A stretch of 64,000 bases of DNA. Source: Caulobacter radicis. GTDB lineage: Bacteria; Pseudomonadota; Alphaproteobacteria; Caulobacterales; Caulobacteraceae. Below are positions 18,771-26,775 of this stretch, piece by piece. How positions within the stretch are numbered: the stretch's first letter is position 1; every line of letters starts with the position of its first letter. The DNA lies in NCBI RefSeq assembly GCF_003094615.1, contig NZ_QDKO01000044.1, positions 1 through 64,000 on the forward strand, read 5' to 3'. A model generated the notes under the pieces. It ran no database searches. It worked only from the letters and a program-made list of their open reading frames with translations, and had not been told where the DNA came from. Made by a program: the position numbers and the translations under genes.

Positions 18771-19028
18771 ATGACCATGCCTTGTTTCATCTTTGTCGAG
18801 CCGTCGAGCGACGGCTGGATCGTTCGCGGCGACTTCCGCGACAGTCCCCTGCAGTTCACCACCGGCGCCCGGGCCGAGCAGGCCGCGCGTGACTGGGCGC
18901 ATCGCCTGGCGGACGCCGGCGAGCCTGTGGTCTTGGAGATTCGCCTGCGCGATGGCGCGCGCGCCGGCCGGTTCCTGTTTCCACCTCACGCGGCGGACAC
19001 GGAAGCGGGCTTGGCACTGCGCGCTTAG
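18771..19028 (+). CDS. small DUF2188-like hypothetical protein
   Basis: 85 residues from ATG 18771 (alternative ATG 18777). PCFIFVEPSSDGWIVRGDF, ARAEQAARDWAHRLADAGEP and LEIRLRDGARAGRFLFPP suggest a small beta-rich domain like DUF2188, whose members are usually stress-associated. It lies 65 bases after the previous small gene and is probably in the same unit as hsp20. Its end abuts the convergent CZB gene. Confidence 0.65.
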   Translation: MTMPCFIFVEPSSDGWIVRGDFRDSPLQFTTGARAEQAARDWAHRLADAGEPVVLEIRLRDGARAGRFLFPPHAADTEAGLALRA

Positions 19029-19391
19029 CTAGGCCGCAAGCGACTCAGCCGTCGCCCGCATTCGCCTTAGGGCGGCGGCAAGGTCTGAAAGCGCCAAGGC
19101 GAAGGGCGACCCATTGCGGAGCGATTTCTGAGCCTCGGACCATTGCCCGCGATTGATTTGGTCGGCAACCAAACCCGCCTGCTGGTGGAAGGCCCGATGG
19201 TTTTCCAGCAAGCCTAGGAAGGCATGGTTGCCGGCCCAACGCCGGGCGCCCTCGCCGTGGATCCAGCAGCCGGTGGGGCAGTGACGATCCGATCGCAAGG
19301 CGGCCAAATCGATCGGTTGTCGCTCGCTCAGAGCCGCGACGAGCGCTTCGCGGATGTGGTGATGGTTGTGTGCGTGTTCCTGAAAATCCAT
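19029..19391 (-). CDS. CZB (chemoreceptor zinc-binding) domain protein
   Basis: 120 residues from ATG 19391, with GAGAGG seven bases upstream. The zinc ligands of the CZB domain are evident: HNHHHIRE near the start, the CPTGCWIHGEG signature, and HRAFHQQAG. These sense zinc or hypochlorite redox state, usually at the end of chemoreceptors or diguanylate cyclases. Here the domain stands alone, so it would act in trans, possibly with the soluble chemoreceptor at 11211 (speculative). It ends immediately after the convergent gene's stop. Confidence 0.82.
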   Translation of the reverse strand: MDFQEHAHNHHHIREALVAALSERQPIDLAALRSDRHCPTGCWIHGEGARRWAGNHAFLGLLENHRAFHQQAGLVADQINRGQWSEAQKSLRNGSPFALALSDLAAALRRMRATAESLAA

Positions 19392-19686
19392 GACCAAACC
19401 TCTCGGCTCAATCCAATGCGGGGGTTTTCGCGCAGGATGGTTGCCGGTTGGTTTTCGCTGGATCGCTGTCCACAGTTTTTGATGGTCTGATGCACGGCCC
19501 TTCTCTCGATCGCGCAGTGATTTCCCCCTGGCGAAACGTCGCGCTGTCAGATGGCGGCGGAAGGTCCAGTTCCTGGAGGTGCATCAAGGGCAGCAACTGG
19601 CGCGGGGCGGCCACGAGCGCGCAAATATCCTCTAACAAGCAGGCGCACAATTCCTGGGCGAAACGCCTTCCGACAATAGAAGAGGG
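19392..19686. other. intergenic, with a repeat copy
   Basis: No gene seen. Holds a copy of the dispersed repeat near 19558 and the divergent upstream region of the CZB gene. Confidence 0.4.
19558..19606 (+). repeat. dispersed two-hairpin repeat copy
   Basis: GGAAGGTCCAGTTCCTGGAG, then GTGCATCAAGGGCAGCAACT and GGCGC. Consensus described at 14993. Confidence 0.65.
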
Positions 19687-20871
19687 CTAATCCTCGACCG
19701 GCATACGGAGAGTAAATCGGGTCTCGCTCGCATCCGAACTGGCCGTCAAGCTCCCATTATGGGCGCGCGCGATTTCTGAAGCGATGTAAAGGCCAAGCCC
19801 GAGACCTTGCTGTGTCGGCTTGGCCGCGGCCCGCTCGAAAGGTTGGAAAAGACGGGTAAGCGTCTTTCTAGGGATCTGCGGACCTTGATTGGCCACGGAC
19901 AGTTCGAACACGCCGTGCACAGTCTTCGCCTCGACCGAAACGGGCGCGTCCCTGGCACCGTGGGTCAACGCGTTGGCTAGAAGGTTCGAAAGGAGTTGAG
20001 CTAGCCGGGCGGGGTCGGCCGGCAGCGGCGTGGGAATATCGATGTCAGCCTCGATGACGCGCTCGGGATGGGCTGTCCGAAGTTCAGACACGACATCGAG
20101 AAGTGCGGACCCGATTTCGCTTTCGAGAGAAAGATCGACATTGAAGCCGCCGCCGAGACGTGCGCGTGCAAAATCCATCACGTCGGAAATTAGGCCGGCC
20201 ATTCGCGCGGTGCTTGTCTCCATCTGTCCGAGGATCCAATCGCTCTTCGGTCCGGTCGGGTCTTTGCGAAGCAGGCGCACGCCACCTTCGATGGCGGCCA
20301 ACGGGTTGCGCAGGTCGTGGCCGAGCACGGCGATGAACTGTTCCCGGAGTTCAGAGCCGGCTCGTTCATCTGACAGCGCCGCCTGGCTCACCGCGAGCTG
20401 GTGCTGATCCGCTAGCTTCTCACCAATCAATTCCGCGAAGATCTCAAAGGTCTCCTGCGCATCGCGATCCGTCAGCGGGGCCGGCTCCGGATCGATTGCG
20501 CACAGGGTCCCAAAGAACTCGCCGCGGCAGAAAATGGGGACGGCAATGTAGCTTTGCAGTCCGTACATCGCAGGTGTGGGATGATTGCTATAGATCGGGT
20601 CGGCCGCGACGTGGTCGATCACGACTGATTGGTGATGGTCGCGAACTTCGCTGCAAAGCGTCGTTTCGACCTTCAACTCGCCGCCAACCGGCAAGCCAAA
20701 GTTGATGTCGTCAGCCACCGCGCAGGCGACCCAACGATCGGCCGTGACCCGAGCGACGACCGCGTACCCCATCCCGGTTAGGCGACATATGTTCTGCAGG
20801 ATTCTGGGAACGAGACCGATCGAGGCGATCGCCGCAATATCGTCAGCGATTTCCGTCACGCCCAGGTCCAC
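19687..20871 (-). CDS. GAF-domain sensor histidine kinase
   Basis: 394 residues, GTG start at 20871, soluble. GAF domain at about 15-160 (VPRILQNICRLTGMGYAVVA, YIAVPIFCRGEFFGTLCAID). HisKA with phospho-acceptor in AVLGHDLRNPLAAIEGG. HATPase with LLSNLLANALTHGA and GLGLGLYIASEIA. The DLRNPL H-box and the GAF type resemble light- or redox-sensing HWE/HisKA kinases of alphaproteobacteria. No response regulator is adjacent. A dispersed repeat lies about 100 bases upstream. Confidence 0.9.
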   Translation of the reverse strand: MDLGVTEIADDIAAIASIGLVPRILQNICRLTGMGYAVVARVTADRWVACAVADDINFGLPVGGELKVETTLCSEVRDHHQSVVIDHVAADPIYSNHPTPAMYGLQSYIAVPIFCRGEFFGTLCAIDPEPAPLTDRDAQETFEIFAELIGEKLADQHQLAVSQAALSDERAGSELREQFIAVLGHDLRNPLAAIEGGVRLLRKDPTGPKSDWILGQMETSTARMAGLISDVMDFARARLGGGFNVDLSLESEIGSALLDVVSELRTAHPERVIEADIDIPTPLPADPARLAQLLSNLLANALTHGARDAPVSVEAKTVHGVFELSVANQGPQIPRKTLTRLFQPFERAAAKPTQQGLGLGLYIASEIARAHNGSLTASSDASETRFTLRMPVED

Positions 20872-20967
20872 CTCAAAGAATGGCGCGACGATGCTTGGCC
20901 TTTACGTGGAAGGCAAGACGCAACGCAGTCTCCTTGAAGATCGGTTCTGCCGCGACGACGGCGACTT

Positions 20968-21013
20968 CAAGGTCCACTTGCCGGAGCTGGGCCTAAGTCA
21001 GCTCCTGGCGCAG
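20968..21013 (+). repeat. dispersed two-hairpin repeat copy, divergent
   Basis: TTCAAGGTCCACTTGCCGGA, then GCTGGGCCTAAGTCAGCTCC and TGGCGC; a weaker match to the consensus at 14993. Confidence 0.5.
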
Positions 21014-21095
21014 AGCGCTATGAATGAACATCGGTCCGCCACTTGAAGCGTGGCCTTAGCTGCTCCATGTTCATGCTTTGATCCGGAGGTGCGCT

Positions 21096-21347
21096 GTGGC
21101 CAACCGAGAGCAGTCTAGCAAGGCAGCCGCGAGCAAGGCGGCCAAGGTATTGCGGGATCCGCACGCGACCGCGGCCGCGAAAAGTGCTGCAGGCTCCACG
21201 CTCACCCAACGCGCGACCCAACTTGAGCAAACGAGCCGTTCAGCCGCGAGCGCAGCTTCTAGTGTCCTGCGTGATCCCAAATCGACAGCGGCGGAAAAGA
21301 GCGCGGCGGCTTCGGCGCTCACCCAACGAGCGAACCGGAAGTCCTAA
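21096..21347 (+). CDS. small Ala-rich protein with a tandem internal repeat
   Basis: 83 residues from GTG 21096, with CCGGAGG seven bases upstream. Two near-identical halves of about 36 residues: [20 protein letters not shown] and [20 protein letters not shown], each ending in a LTQRA segment. The composition is helical and lysine/alanine-rich, like small DNA-associated or desiccation-type proteins of alphaproteobacteria. No enzymatic motif. The gene-internal duplication is obvious in the sequence; the function is not known. Confidence 0.72.
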   Translation: MANREQSSKAAASKAAKVLRDPHATAAAKSAAGSTLTQRATQLEQTSRSAASAASSVLRDPKSTAAEKSAAASALTQRANRKS

Positions 21348-21355
21348 GGATGTGG

Positions 21356-21646
21356 ATGGAAACCGCTTCGCAGGCCCTCCGGTCCGGCAAGGTTCTGGAG
21401 CTAAGGTATGACGGTTGGAGCCGCTGTGTGGAGGTTCATGCGGTGGGCTACTCGCGCGACGGAAACCCCTTGATGCGAGTCTGGCAGGTCAGCGGCGGCA
21501 GCAACAGCAATGAACCGCGCGGTTGGAAGCTCATGCGGTGTGATGAGGCTTTCACCGCGCATGTGAGCGAGAGCGCATCGCAAGCTCCGAGACCTGGTTA
21601 TCGACGCGGAGACCGAGCGATGAGTCGGATTGTTTCCGAGCTCTAG
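21356..21646 (+). CDS. small WYL-like hypothetical protein
   Basis: 96 residues from ATG 21356 (AAGG five bases upstream; an ATG at 21350 also exists). [40 protein letters not shown] and WKLMRCDEA recall the small beta-barrel of WYL-type ligand domains, but without a DNA-binding part. It starts eight bases after the tandem-repeat protein gene, so the pair is probably cotranscribed. Function unknown. Confidence 0.65.
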   Translation: METASQALRSGKVLELRYDGWSRCVEVHAVGYSRDGNPLMRVWQVSGGSNSNEPRGWKLMRCDEAFTAHVSESASQAPRPGYRRGDRAMSRIVSEL

Positions 21647-21672
21647 AGATTTGGTCAGCCGAGTTCCGCTGC

Positions 21673-21721
21673 GCTGAACGTCCCGTTTCTGGAGCGACGC
21701 CAAGTTCCGCTTCTGGCGCAT
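21673..21721 (+). repeat. dispersed two-hairpin repeat copy
   Basis: GCTGAACGTCCCGTTTCTGG, then AGCGACGCCAAGTTCCGCTT and CTGGCGCA. Consensus described at 14993. Confidence 0.65.
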
Positions 21722-21800
21722 TGGGGATCTGGCTGTGCAACTCTGCTTGGTCACCGCAATGCTTCAGGGACCTAGTTCGGTCCGCGGCATGTCCTGGCGG

Positions 21801-22814
21801 CTAATCTCGATGTCGTTCGACTAGCTCGACGGCCATACTCCAGAGCCTCTCGGCGTTGCCTTCGTCTATCGAATAGCACGCCACGCCTTGAGGTGCGTCG
21901 GCGGGACGCTGTTGTTGCACGATACCCTCATTGCAATCATCGAAGTAGCGACCGCTAATCTGCGCGACGAGTGGCGACGCCGCGAGAAGGACTGACGTTG
22001 CTGCGCCTTGCTGTGGGCTCTTCCGAAGGAGCTCCGGCGTTTTGAGGCCGCCGGTGTGTCGCTGCAGATTGGTCGCGATGGCGCCCGGGTTCAGCGCGTT
22101 AGCGCAGATGCCGTCGCTGGCCCATCGCGACGCCATGGCGACGGCGGCCAGGACGCAGGCCGTCTTCGACTGACCGTAAGCCAGTAGAGGGTCGTAAGGG
22201 ATGAAGAGGAAGTGCGGATCATCCCAGAAGACCGGCGCGAAGAGATTGCCGGTAGAACTCACCCAAACCACACGCGCGCCATCAGCGGCGGCGAGGTGCG
22301 CTCGCAAGCCCAATGTCAGGGCGAAATGACCGAGGAAATTGGTCGCGAACTGCATCTCGCAGCCTTCAGGCGTTCGCTCCAGGCTCGGCAGCGCCATGAT
22401 CCCGGCGTTGTTGACCAGAGCGTGGATCGGGCCGCTCCACGCCTCGACGAAGGCGCCAACGGACCGCAGGTCGGCGAGGTCGAGAGCGCTGACCAGAATG
22501 CGGTCATTCCCCGTCTCGCTTCTCAGGCGCACCGCGACAGCCTCCGCCGCGTCGGGATTGCGGGCTGCAATGGTGACCGTCGCGCCCGCCCTGGCAAGGC
22601 TGCGGACCGTTTCGGCTCCGATGCCGCCCGCCCCGCCAGTGACGATCATGTTCCTGCCAGACAGATCGATGCCGTCGACAACGTCGTCCGCCGTCGAGGC
22701 GAAGCTGAAGGGGGTCTTGAAAGTCGACAAGAGGTTATCCCGCGCGGTGATTGAGGATCGTGGAGGGACAGTTCTGGCTGCCATCGCAGCTTGGCTGCGC
22801 GCGCTCTCCACCAT
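21801..22814 (-). CDS. short-chain dehydrogenase/reductase
   Basis: 337 residues from ATG 22814, 22 bases after the preceding gene's stop, with TGGAGG upstream. SDR motifs: NMIVTGGAGGIGAETVRSLA (NAD(P) loop), LVNNAGIMALP, VWVSSTG (Ser), and YGQSKTA with the catalytic Tyr and Lys. ANALNPGAIATNLQRH is typical of the retinol-dehydrogenase-like group. Substrate unknown. It is the second gene of the operon driven by the ECF41-type promoter at 23318-23344. SDR enzymes are a known class of ECF41 targets. Confidence 0.88.
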   Translation of the reverse strand: MVESARSQAAMAARTVPPRSSITARDNLLSTFKTPFSFASTADDVVDGIDLSGRNMIVTGGAGGIGAETVRSLARAGATVTIAARNPDAAEAVAVRLRSETGNDRILVSALDLADLRSVGAFVEAWSGPIHALVNNAGIMALPSLERTPEGCEMQFATNFLGHFALTLGLRAHLAAADGARVVWVSSTGNLFAPVFWDDPHFLFIPYDPLLAYGQSKTACVLAAVAMASRWASDGICANALNPGAIATNLQRHTGGLKTPELLRKSPQQGAATSVLLAASPLVAQISGRYFDDCNEGIVQQQRPADAPQGVACYSIDEGNAERLWSMAVELVERHRD

Positions 22815-22836
22815 CAGAGAGCGCCTCCAGGCCAGT

Positions 22837-23283
22837 CTAGGCCTGGGCCGCGACCGGAAGGCGGAACGGCGCGCCAAGCCGGTTGAAGGCGTTCATTGCG
22901 GCGATGGTAATCGTCAGCTCTACCAGTTCCTTGGGCTCGAACATGGCCGAGACGGCCGCATAGGCCTCGTCCGAGGCGTGGGTCTCGCTCACCCGAGTGA
23001 CCTCTTCGGCCCACGCCAGCGCCGCGCGCTCGCGCTCCGAGAACAGGTGCGGGACTTCCTCCCACACCGGAAGCAGCATGATCTTGTCCACCGACATCGT
23101 CTTTCGCAGGTCCCGGCTGTGAAGGTCGATACAGTGGGCGCAGCCGTTGATCTGCGAGACCCTGAGGAAGACCAGGTGGATCAGCTCTTCGGGCAGGCTG
23201 GTGTTCTTGGTGACATAATGATGGACCCCGAAGAGGGCCTTCGCACCCTCGGGGGCGACCTCGTACCAAGTCAGACGCGTCAT
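22837..23283 (-). CDS. carboxymuconolactone decarboxylase/AhpD-family protein, copy 1
   Basis: 148 residues from ATG 23283 (MTRLTWYEVAPEGAKALFG). VSQINGCAHCIDLHSRDL carries the CxxC plus His redox centre of AhpD-like peroxidases and CMD proteins; SETHASDEAYAAV and NAFNRLGAPFRLP are the rest of the family pattern. Probably a thiol-dependent peroxidase or reductase. It shares most residues with the copy at 25246. An exact ECF41 promoter motif lies 35 bases upstream, and the SDR gene follows in the same unit. Confidence 0.88.
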   Translation of the reverse strand: MTRLTWYEVAPEGAKALFGVHHYVTKNTSLPEELIHLVFLRVSQINGCAHCIDLHSRDLRKTMSVDKIMLLPVWEEVPHLFSERERAALAWAEEVTRVSETHASDEAYAAVSAMFEPKELVELTITIAAMNAFNRLGAPFRLPVAAQA

Positions 23284-23317
23284 GGGATTTCCTTGTGGCT
23301 GGACGTTCGATGGAAAT

Positions 23318-23344
23318 GACGACGAAGCCGCGCCGGATGTGACA
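23318..23344 (-). promoter_or_regulatory. ECF41-type promoter for the CMD1-SDR operon
   Basis: Minus strand TGTCACA, 16 bases, CGTC: the consensus reported for ECF41 sigma factors, with the same spacing as at 25749 and 25799. Confidence 0.8.
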
Positions 23345-23408
23345 TGCCGCGCGCGATTTTCTGCGGCCACGTAGGTTGCGCGCCGGGAGCAGAGAGGTCG
23401 GACTGCGA

Positions 23409-24491
23409 TCAGTCGGCGACGGACGCGGACTGGGTTTCGGCGCCCTCGCGAAGCAGCAGCGCCCGTTTCCGATCAAGGCCCCAGGTGTAGCCCCAGTACC
23501 CGCCGTCGCTCTTGACCACCCGATGGCAAGGGATGGCCACCGCCAGCGGGTTGCTGGCGCAGGCGCTGGCCACGGCGCCGATGGCGCGGGGCCGACCAAC
23601 GCGTCGGGCGATCTCGTCATAGGAGATCACCGACCCTGGCGGCACGGCCTGAAGCACTCGCCAGACGCGGCGCTGGAAAGCCGTGCCGCGCACGTCTAGC
23701 GGCAAGACCTGCGCGGTCGCGGGCTCCTCCACCAGCCCGACGACCTGGGCGACCAAGGCTTCATAGGCCTCATCACCGCCGATCAGGGTGGCGTGGACAA
23801 AGCGCTCCTGTAGATCCTGGAGCAAGGACTCTGCGTCGTCGCCCAGCAGGATGGCCGCGACACCAGCGTCGCTGGACGCCACGACGATCGCGCCGAGTGA
23901 GGTTTGCCCCACCGCGAACCTCAACGTCTCCCCCGCGCCGCCGGCCTGGTACTGTGTCGGCGTCATGCCCAGGGACTTGCGGGTCACGGCATAGAAGCGG
24001 CCGCTTGACCCGTATCCAGTCTCATAGATCGTCTCGGTGATCCGCCGCCCCAGCGCGAGGCTGCTCCGCATTCGCTGCGCGCGTTTTTCCTGGCCGTACG
24101 CCCTGGGGGTAAGGCCGGTCCGGGCGCGGAAGAGACGATGCAGATGACCCTCGCTGACGCCCAGCGCGTGCGCCAGGGCCGAGACGGACGGCACGCCTTC
24201 GTCGGCTTCAATCAACCGGCACGCTTCAGCGACCAGCTCGACGTTGCGGGTCGCTGGCGTGCCATCATCGGGCCGGCAACGCCGGCAAGGGCGAAAGCCG
24301 GCGGCCTCGGCCTCTTCCTGTTGGTCGAAGAACCGTACGTTCTCCCGCTTGGGTCTTCGCGTGCCGCAGGTCGGACGACAATAGATTCCGGTCGTTGTCA
24401 CGCCGCGCCAGAAGGCGCCGTCCGCCGTCGGATCACGCGCCGCCATGCGCGCCCATCGGGCGTCATCCGCGTTGTCGGCGGCGGCCGTCAT
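23409..24491 (-). CDS. ada: Ada: AraC-type regulator and O6-methylguanine-DNA methyltransferase
   Basis: 360 residues from ATG 24491. N-terminal zinc/methyl-phosphotriester domain: FWRGVTTTGIYCRPTC and RPCRRCRPD (four cysteines). AraC helix-turn-helix at about 95-175 (SALAHALGVSEGHLHRLFRA). C-terminal methyltransferase with the acceptor Cys in AIPCHRVVKSDGGYWGY. It repairs alkylated DNA and, once methylated on the N-terminal Cys, activates the adaptive response. The start codon overlaps the stop of the SnoaL-like gene (ATGA), so translation is coupled. Confidence 0.95.
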   Translation of the reverse strand: MTAAADNADDARWARMAARDPTADGAFWRGVTTTGIYCRPTCGTRRPKRENVRFFDQQEEAEAAGFRPCRRCRPDDGTPATRNVELVAEACRLIEADEGVPSVSALAHALGVSEGHLHRLFRARTGLTPRAYGQEKRAQRMRSSLALGRRITETIYETGYGSSGRFYAVTRKSLGMTPTQYQAGGAGETLRFAVGQTSLGAIVVASSDAGVAAILLGDDAESLLQDLQERFVHATLIGGDEAYEALVAQVVGLVEEPATAQVLPLDVRGTAFQRRVWRVLQAVPPGSVISYDEIARRVGRPRAIGAVASACASNPLAVAIPCHRVVKSDGGYWGYTWGLDRKRALLLREGAETQSASVAD

Positions 24492-24895
24492 CAAGCGACA
24501 TCCCGGCGGGCGGCGCCGAACGGATTGTCGATCAGATAGCGCCAGCAGCCGTCGTCGCCCCGGCGGGCGATGTCGGTGGCGGTCGCGACCATGTTCACCT
24601 CCGTCCCGTCCCGAGCAACCCCGACATACGACCAATCTAGGATAAGCGAGGCGATGTCGTCGGCCACGAAAAGGTGGCGCTGGGTGATCGACATCTGGAG
24701 TCCGAGGCTGAAATATTTCGCCAGTTCGGCGCCGATCGCCTCTCGCCCGATATGAGGCTTGCCCGTCGCATCGACGATCATGCCAGCCGGATCGTAGAAG
24801 CCGAGCATGGTGTCGACGTCGAGCGAGTTTAGGTGCTTGAGCAGCGCGGGAACAATGCCTTCTGGCGTGGTCGGCAGGGCGAACTTGGCAGTCAT
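24491..24895 (-). CDS. SnoaL-like (NTF2 fold) protein
   Basis: 134 residues from ATG 24895 (an ATG two codons upstream is equally possible). LLKHLNSLDVDTMLGFYDPA, KPHIGREAIGAELAKYF and ATATDIARRGDDGCWRYLID are typical of the SnoaL/DUF4440 group of ligand-binding or isomerase-like proteins. It is the first gene of a two-gene unit with ada and is coupled to it by a four-base overlap, which hints at a role in handling alkylating or oxidised compounds. That role is inference. Confidence 0.8.
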   Translation of the reverse strand: MTAKFALPTTPEGIVPALLKHLNSLDVDTMLGFYDPAGMIVDATGKPHIGREAIGAELAKYFSLGLQMSITQRHLFVADDIASLILDWSYVGVARDGTEVNMVATATDIARRGDDGCWRYLIDNPFGAARRDVA

Positions 24896-24957
24896 GGGCA
24901 TTCCGTCTCGAAAGCGCCCGCCATCCGCGAGCGCCCCCTCAGTGCCAAGTTTCAGAA

Positions 24958-25175
24958 CGCCGCGAACTCCGCTTTCTGATCTCAGATTCTGTTAGTGAGT
25001 GCTCTGCCTGAGATCGGTCGAACGTCGCCTTCCTGGAAACATGCCAATGTCTGGTGATGGCGCAGCGCCGCCGGCGAGGCGGACCTTTGGATCGGCCGTG
25101 GAGGGTGGGACGCGGACGTTCATCGACCTTCACCTTGCAGACGTTCGCGAACTCCGATTTCTGATCTCAGATTTC
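24958..25175. repeat. direct repeat pair flanking a dispersed repeat
   Basis: CGCGAACTCCGCTTTCTGAT at about 24960 and CGCGAACTCCGATTTCTGAT at about 25147 (each continuing CTCAGATT) are direct copies. Between them at 25019-25064 lies a dispersed-repeat copy (GAACGTCGCCTTCCTGG, then CCAATGTCTGGTGATGGCGC). No gene here. Confidence 0.6.
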
Positions 25176-25245
25176 AAAGAATGGCGAGCCGATAGACGGC
25201 ACAGCACCCGCACGCCCGCTATGGATGGAGCGGGTGAGTTCTAGC

Positions 25246-25701
25246 CTAGGGCTTTGCCTTCACCGGCAGCCGGAACGGCGCTCCCAACCGGTTGAATGCG
25301 TTCATCGCGGCGATTGTGATCGAAAGGTCGACGAAGTCTTTCGGGTTAAAGGCCGCCGCTGCCGCCGCATAGGCTTCATCGGACGCATGGGTTTCGCTGA
25401 CGTTGGTGACCTCTTCGGCCCAGGCCAGGGCGGCTCGGTACTGGTCAGAAAAGAGATGAGGCACCTCATGCCAGACCGGGACCAGCACAACCTTGTCGAT
25501 CGGCATGGTTTTCAGCAGGTCGCGGGTATGCAGGTCGATGCAGTGTGCACATCCATTGATCTGTGACACGCGAAGGAAGACGAGGTGAATCAGCTCTTCA
25601 GGCAGGTTGGTGCTGTGCGTCACGTAGTGATGAACGCCAAACAGCGCCTTCGCGCCGTCGGGCGCGACCTCGTGCCAGGTCAGTCGAGTGAGGTTGCTCA
25701 T
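25246..25701 (-). CDS. carboxymuconolactone decarboxylase/AhpD-family protein, copy 2
   Basis: 151 residues. Nearly the same protein as that at 22837: TWHEVAPDGAKALFGVHHYV, VSQINGCAHCIDLHTRDL (CxxC-His centre), SETHASDEAYAAAA and NAFNRLGAPFRLP. A thiol peroxidase/reductase role is likely. It stands alone and is divergent from the ECF41 sigma gene, with an exact ECF41 promoter 48 bases upstream. CMD genes are the hallmark neighbours of ECF41 factors. Confidence 0.9.
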   Translation of the reverse strand: MSNLTRLTWHEVAPDGAKALFGVHHYVTHSTNLPEELIHLVFLRVSQINGCAHCIDLHTRDLLKTMPIDKVVLVPVWHEVPHLFSDQYRAALAWAEEVTNVSETHASDEAYAAAAAAFNPKDFVDLSITIAAMNAFNRLGAPFRLPVKAKP

Positions 25702-25748
25702 TATGTGGCTCCGTCGTTGTGATGCCGATCATCGGCAATCACGGGTCT

Positions 25749-25775
25749 GACGAGGCGCGCGTCCCGGCTGTGACA
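25749..25775 (-). promoter_or_regulatory. ECF41-type promoter for CMD2
   Basis: Minus strand TGTCACA-N16-CGTC, exact match in sequence and spacing to the ECF41 consensus. Confidence 0.82.
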
Positions 25776-25798
25776 TGCTGCGAGCAGAAATTTCGCCA

Positions 25799-25825
25799 TG
25801 TCACACTGACGGGCGCAATGTCGTC
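25799..25825 (+). promoter_or_regulatory. ECF41-type autoregulatory promoter of the sigma gene
   Basis: TGTCACA-N16-CGTC on the plus strand, 31 bases upstream of the sigma-factor start. Back-to-back with the CMD2 promoter; their -35 elements are about 23 bases apart. Confidence 0.82.
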
Positions 25826-25855
25826 ATGACAGCGAACTTGCCAAAGGAGGCCGGC

Positions 25856-26722
25856 ATGTCGCCCGATCAACGGATCGCTGATTTTGAGCCCGAACGGCTA
25901 CGTCTGAAGCGACTCGCCTACCGTATGCTCGGATCGCTGAGCGAGGCCGATGATGTCGTACAGGACGCATGGATCCGCTGGGCGGGGGTGCAAGAGGGCG
26001 TCGACGTCCCCGGCGCCTATCTCACTCGTATCGTGACGCGCCTTTGCCTCGACCGCTTAAAGTCGGCTCGGGCCAGACGTGAAACCTATATCGGCCCGTG
26101 GCTCCCCGAGCCGTTGCTGAACTCGGCTGATCCGTATGATGACATCGCCGACGACGTCACGGTCACGCTGATGCTGGCCATGGAGCGGCTTTCGCCGCTC
26201 GAGCGGGCTGCATTCCTTCTGCACGATGTCTTCGACGTGCCGCTCACGGAAGTCGCTATGACGCTTGATCGCGACCCTGCCGCCGTTCGCCAGCTTGCTT
26301 CGCGAGCGCGTAAGAACGTCAGGAAGGAGCGCGTCCGCTACAGGCTCGATGCCTCCGAGGCCGACAGCATCGCCCGAGCCTTTTTCACCGCCGCCCGCGA
26401 TGGCGACACCACGGCGCTCGCCAACATGCTGGCGGATGACGTTGAAATCCATGCTGACGGCGGCGGCAAGGTTATGGCGTTCCGCAACATCGTGCGCGGG
26501 ATCACCAATGTGCTGAAGCTGTTCGCCAACGTCCGGCGCAAGAACCTGCCGCCACAGACGCTAGTGCAAACAGCGGTGATCGACGGGATGCCCGGATATA
26601 TCAGCCGCTATCCGGACGACTCCCTCGGCACGACCGCGCTTGATGTTGCTGCGGGTCGCATTCGTGCGATCTATGTCGTACGAAATCCCGAGAAACTGCG
26701 CCGCCTCGCCGAAGGACACTGA
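25856..26722 (+). CDS. ECF41-group RNA polymerase sigma factor with SnoaL-like C-terminal domain
   Basis: 288 residues from ATG 25856 (AAGGAGG upstream). Region 2 (RLAYRMLGSLSEADDVVQDA) and region 4 (LSPLERAAFLLHDVFDVPLT, AAVRQLASRARKNV) are followed by a SnoaL-like domain of about 110 residues. The hallmark linker WLPEP is present at about residue 80, and the tail has NPEKL, the counterpart of the NPDKL motif. In this group the C-terminal domain replaces an anti-sigma factor. The factor should drive its own promoter and those of the two CMD genes. The input signal is unknown. Confidence 0.93.
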   Translation: MSPDQRIADFEPERLRLKRLAYRMLGSLSEADDVVQDAWIRWAGVQEGVDVPGAYLTRIVTRLCLDRLKSARARRETYIGPWLPEPLLNSADPYDDIADDVTVTLMLAMERLSPLERAAFLLHDVFDVPLTEVAMTLDRDPAAVRQLASRARKNVRKERVRYRLDASEADSIARAFFTAARDGDTTALANMLADDVEIHADGGGKVMAFRNIVRGITNVLKLFANVRRKNLPPQTLVQTAVIDGMPGYISRYPDDSLGTTALDVAAGRIRAIYVVRNPEKLRRLAEGH

Positions 26723-26775
26723 CATTAAACGGCGTCATGAGCAGACCTTCCCAACGTCCGCTCAGGGTCGATTGT

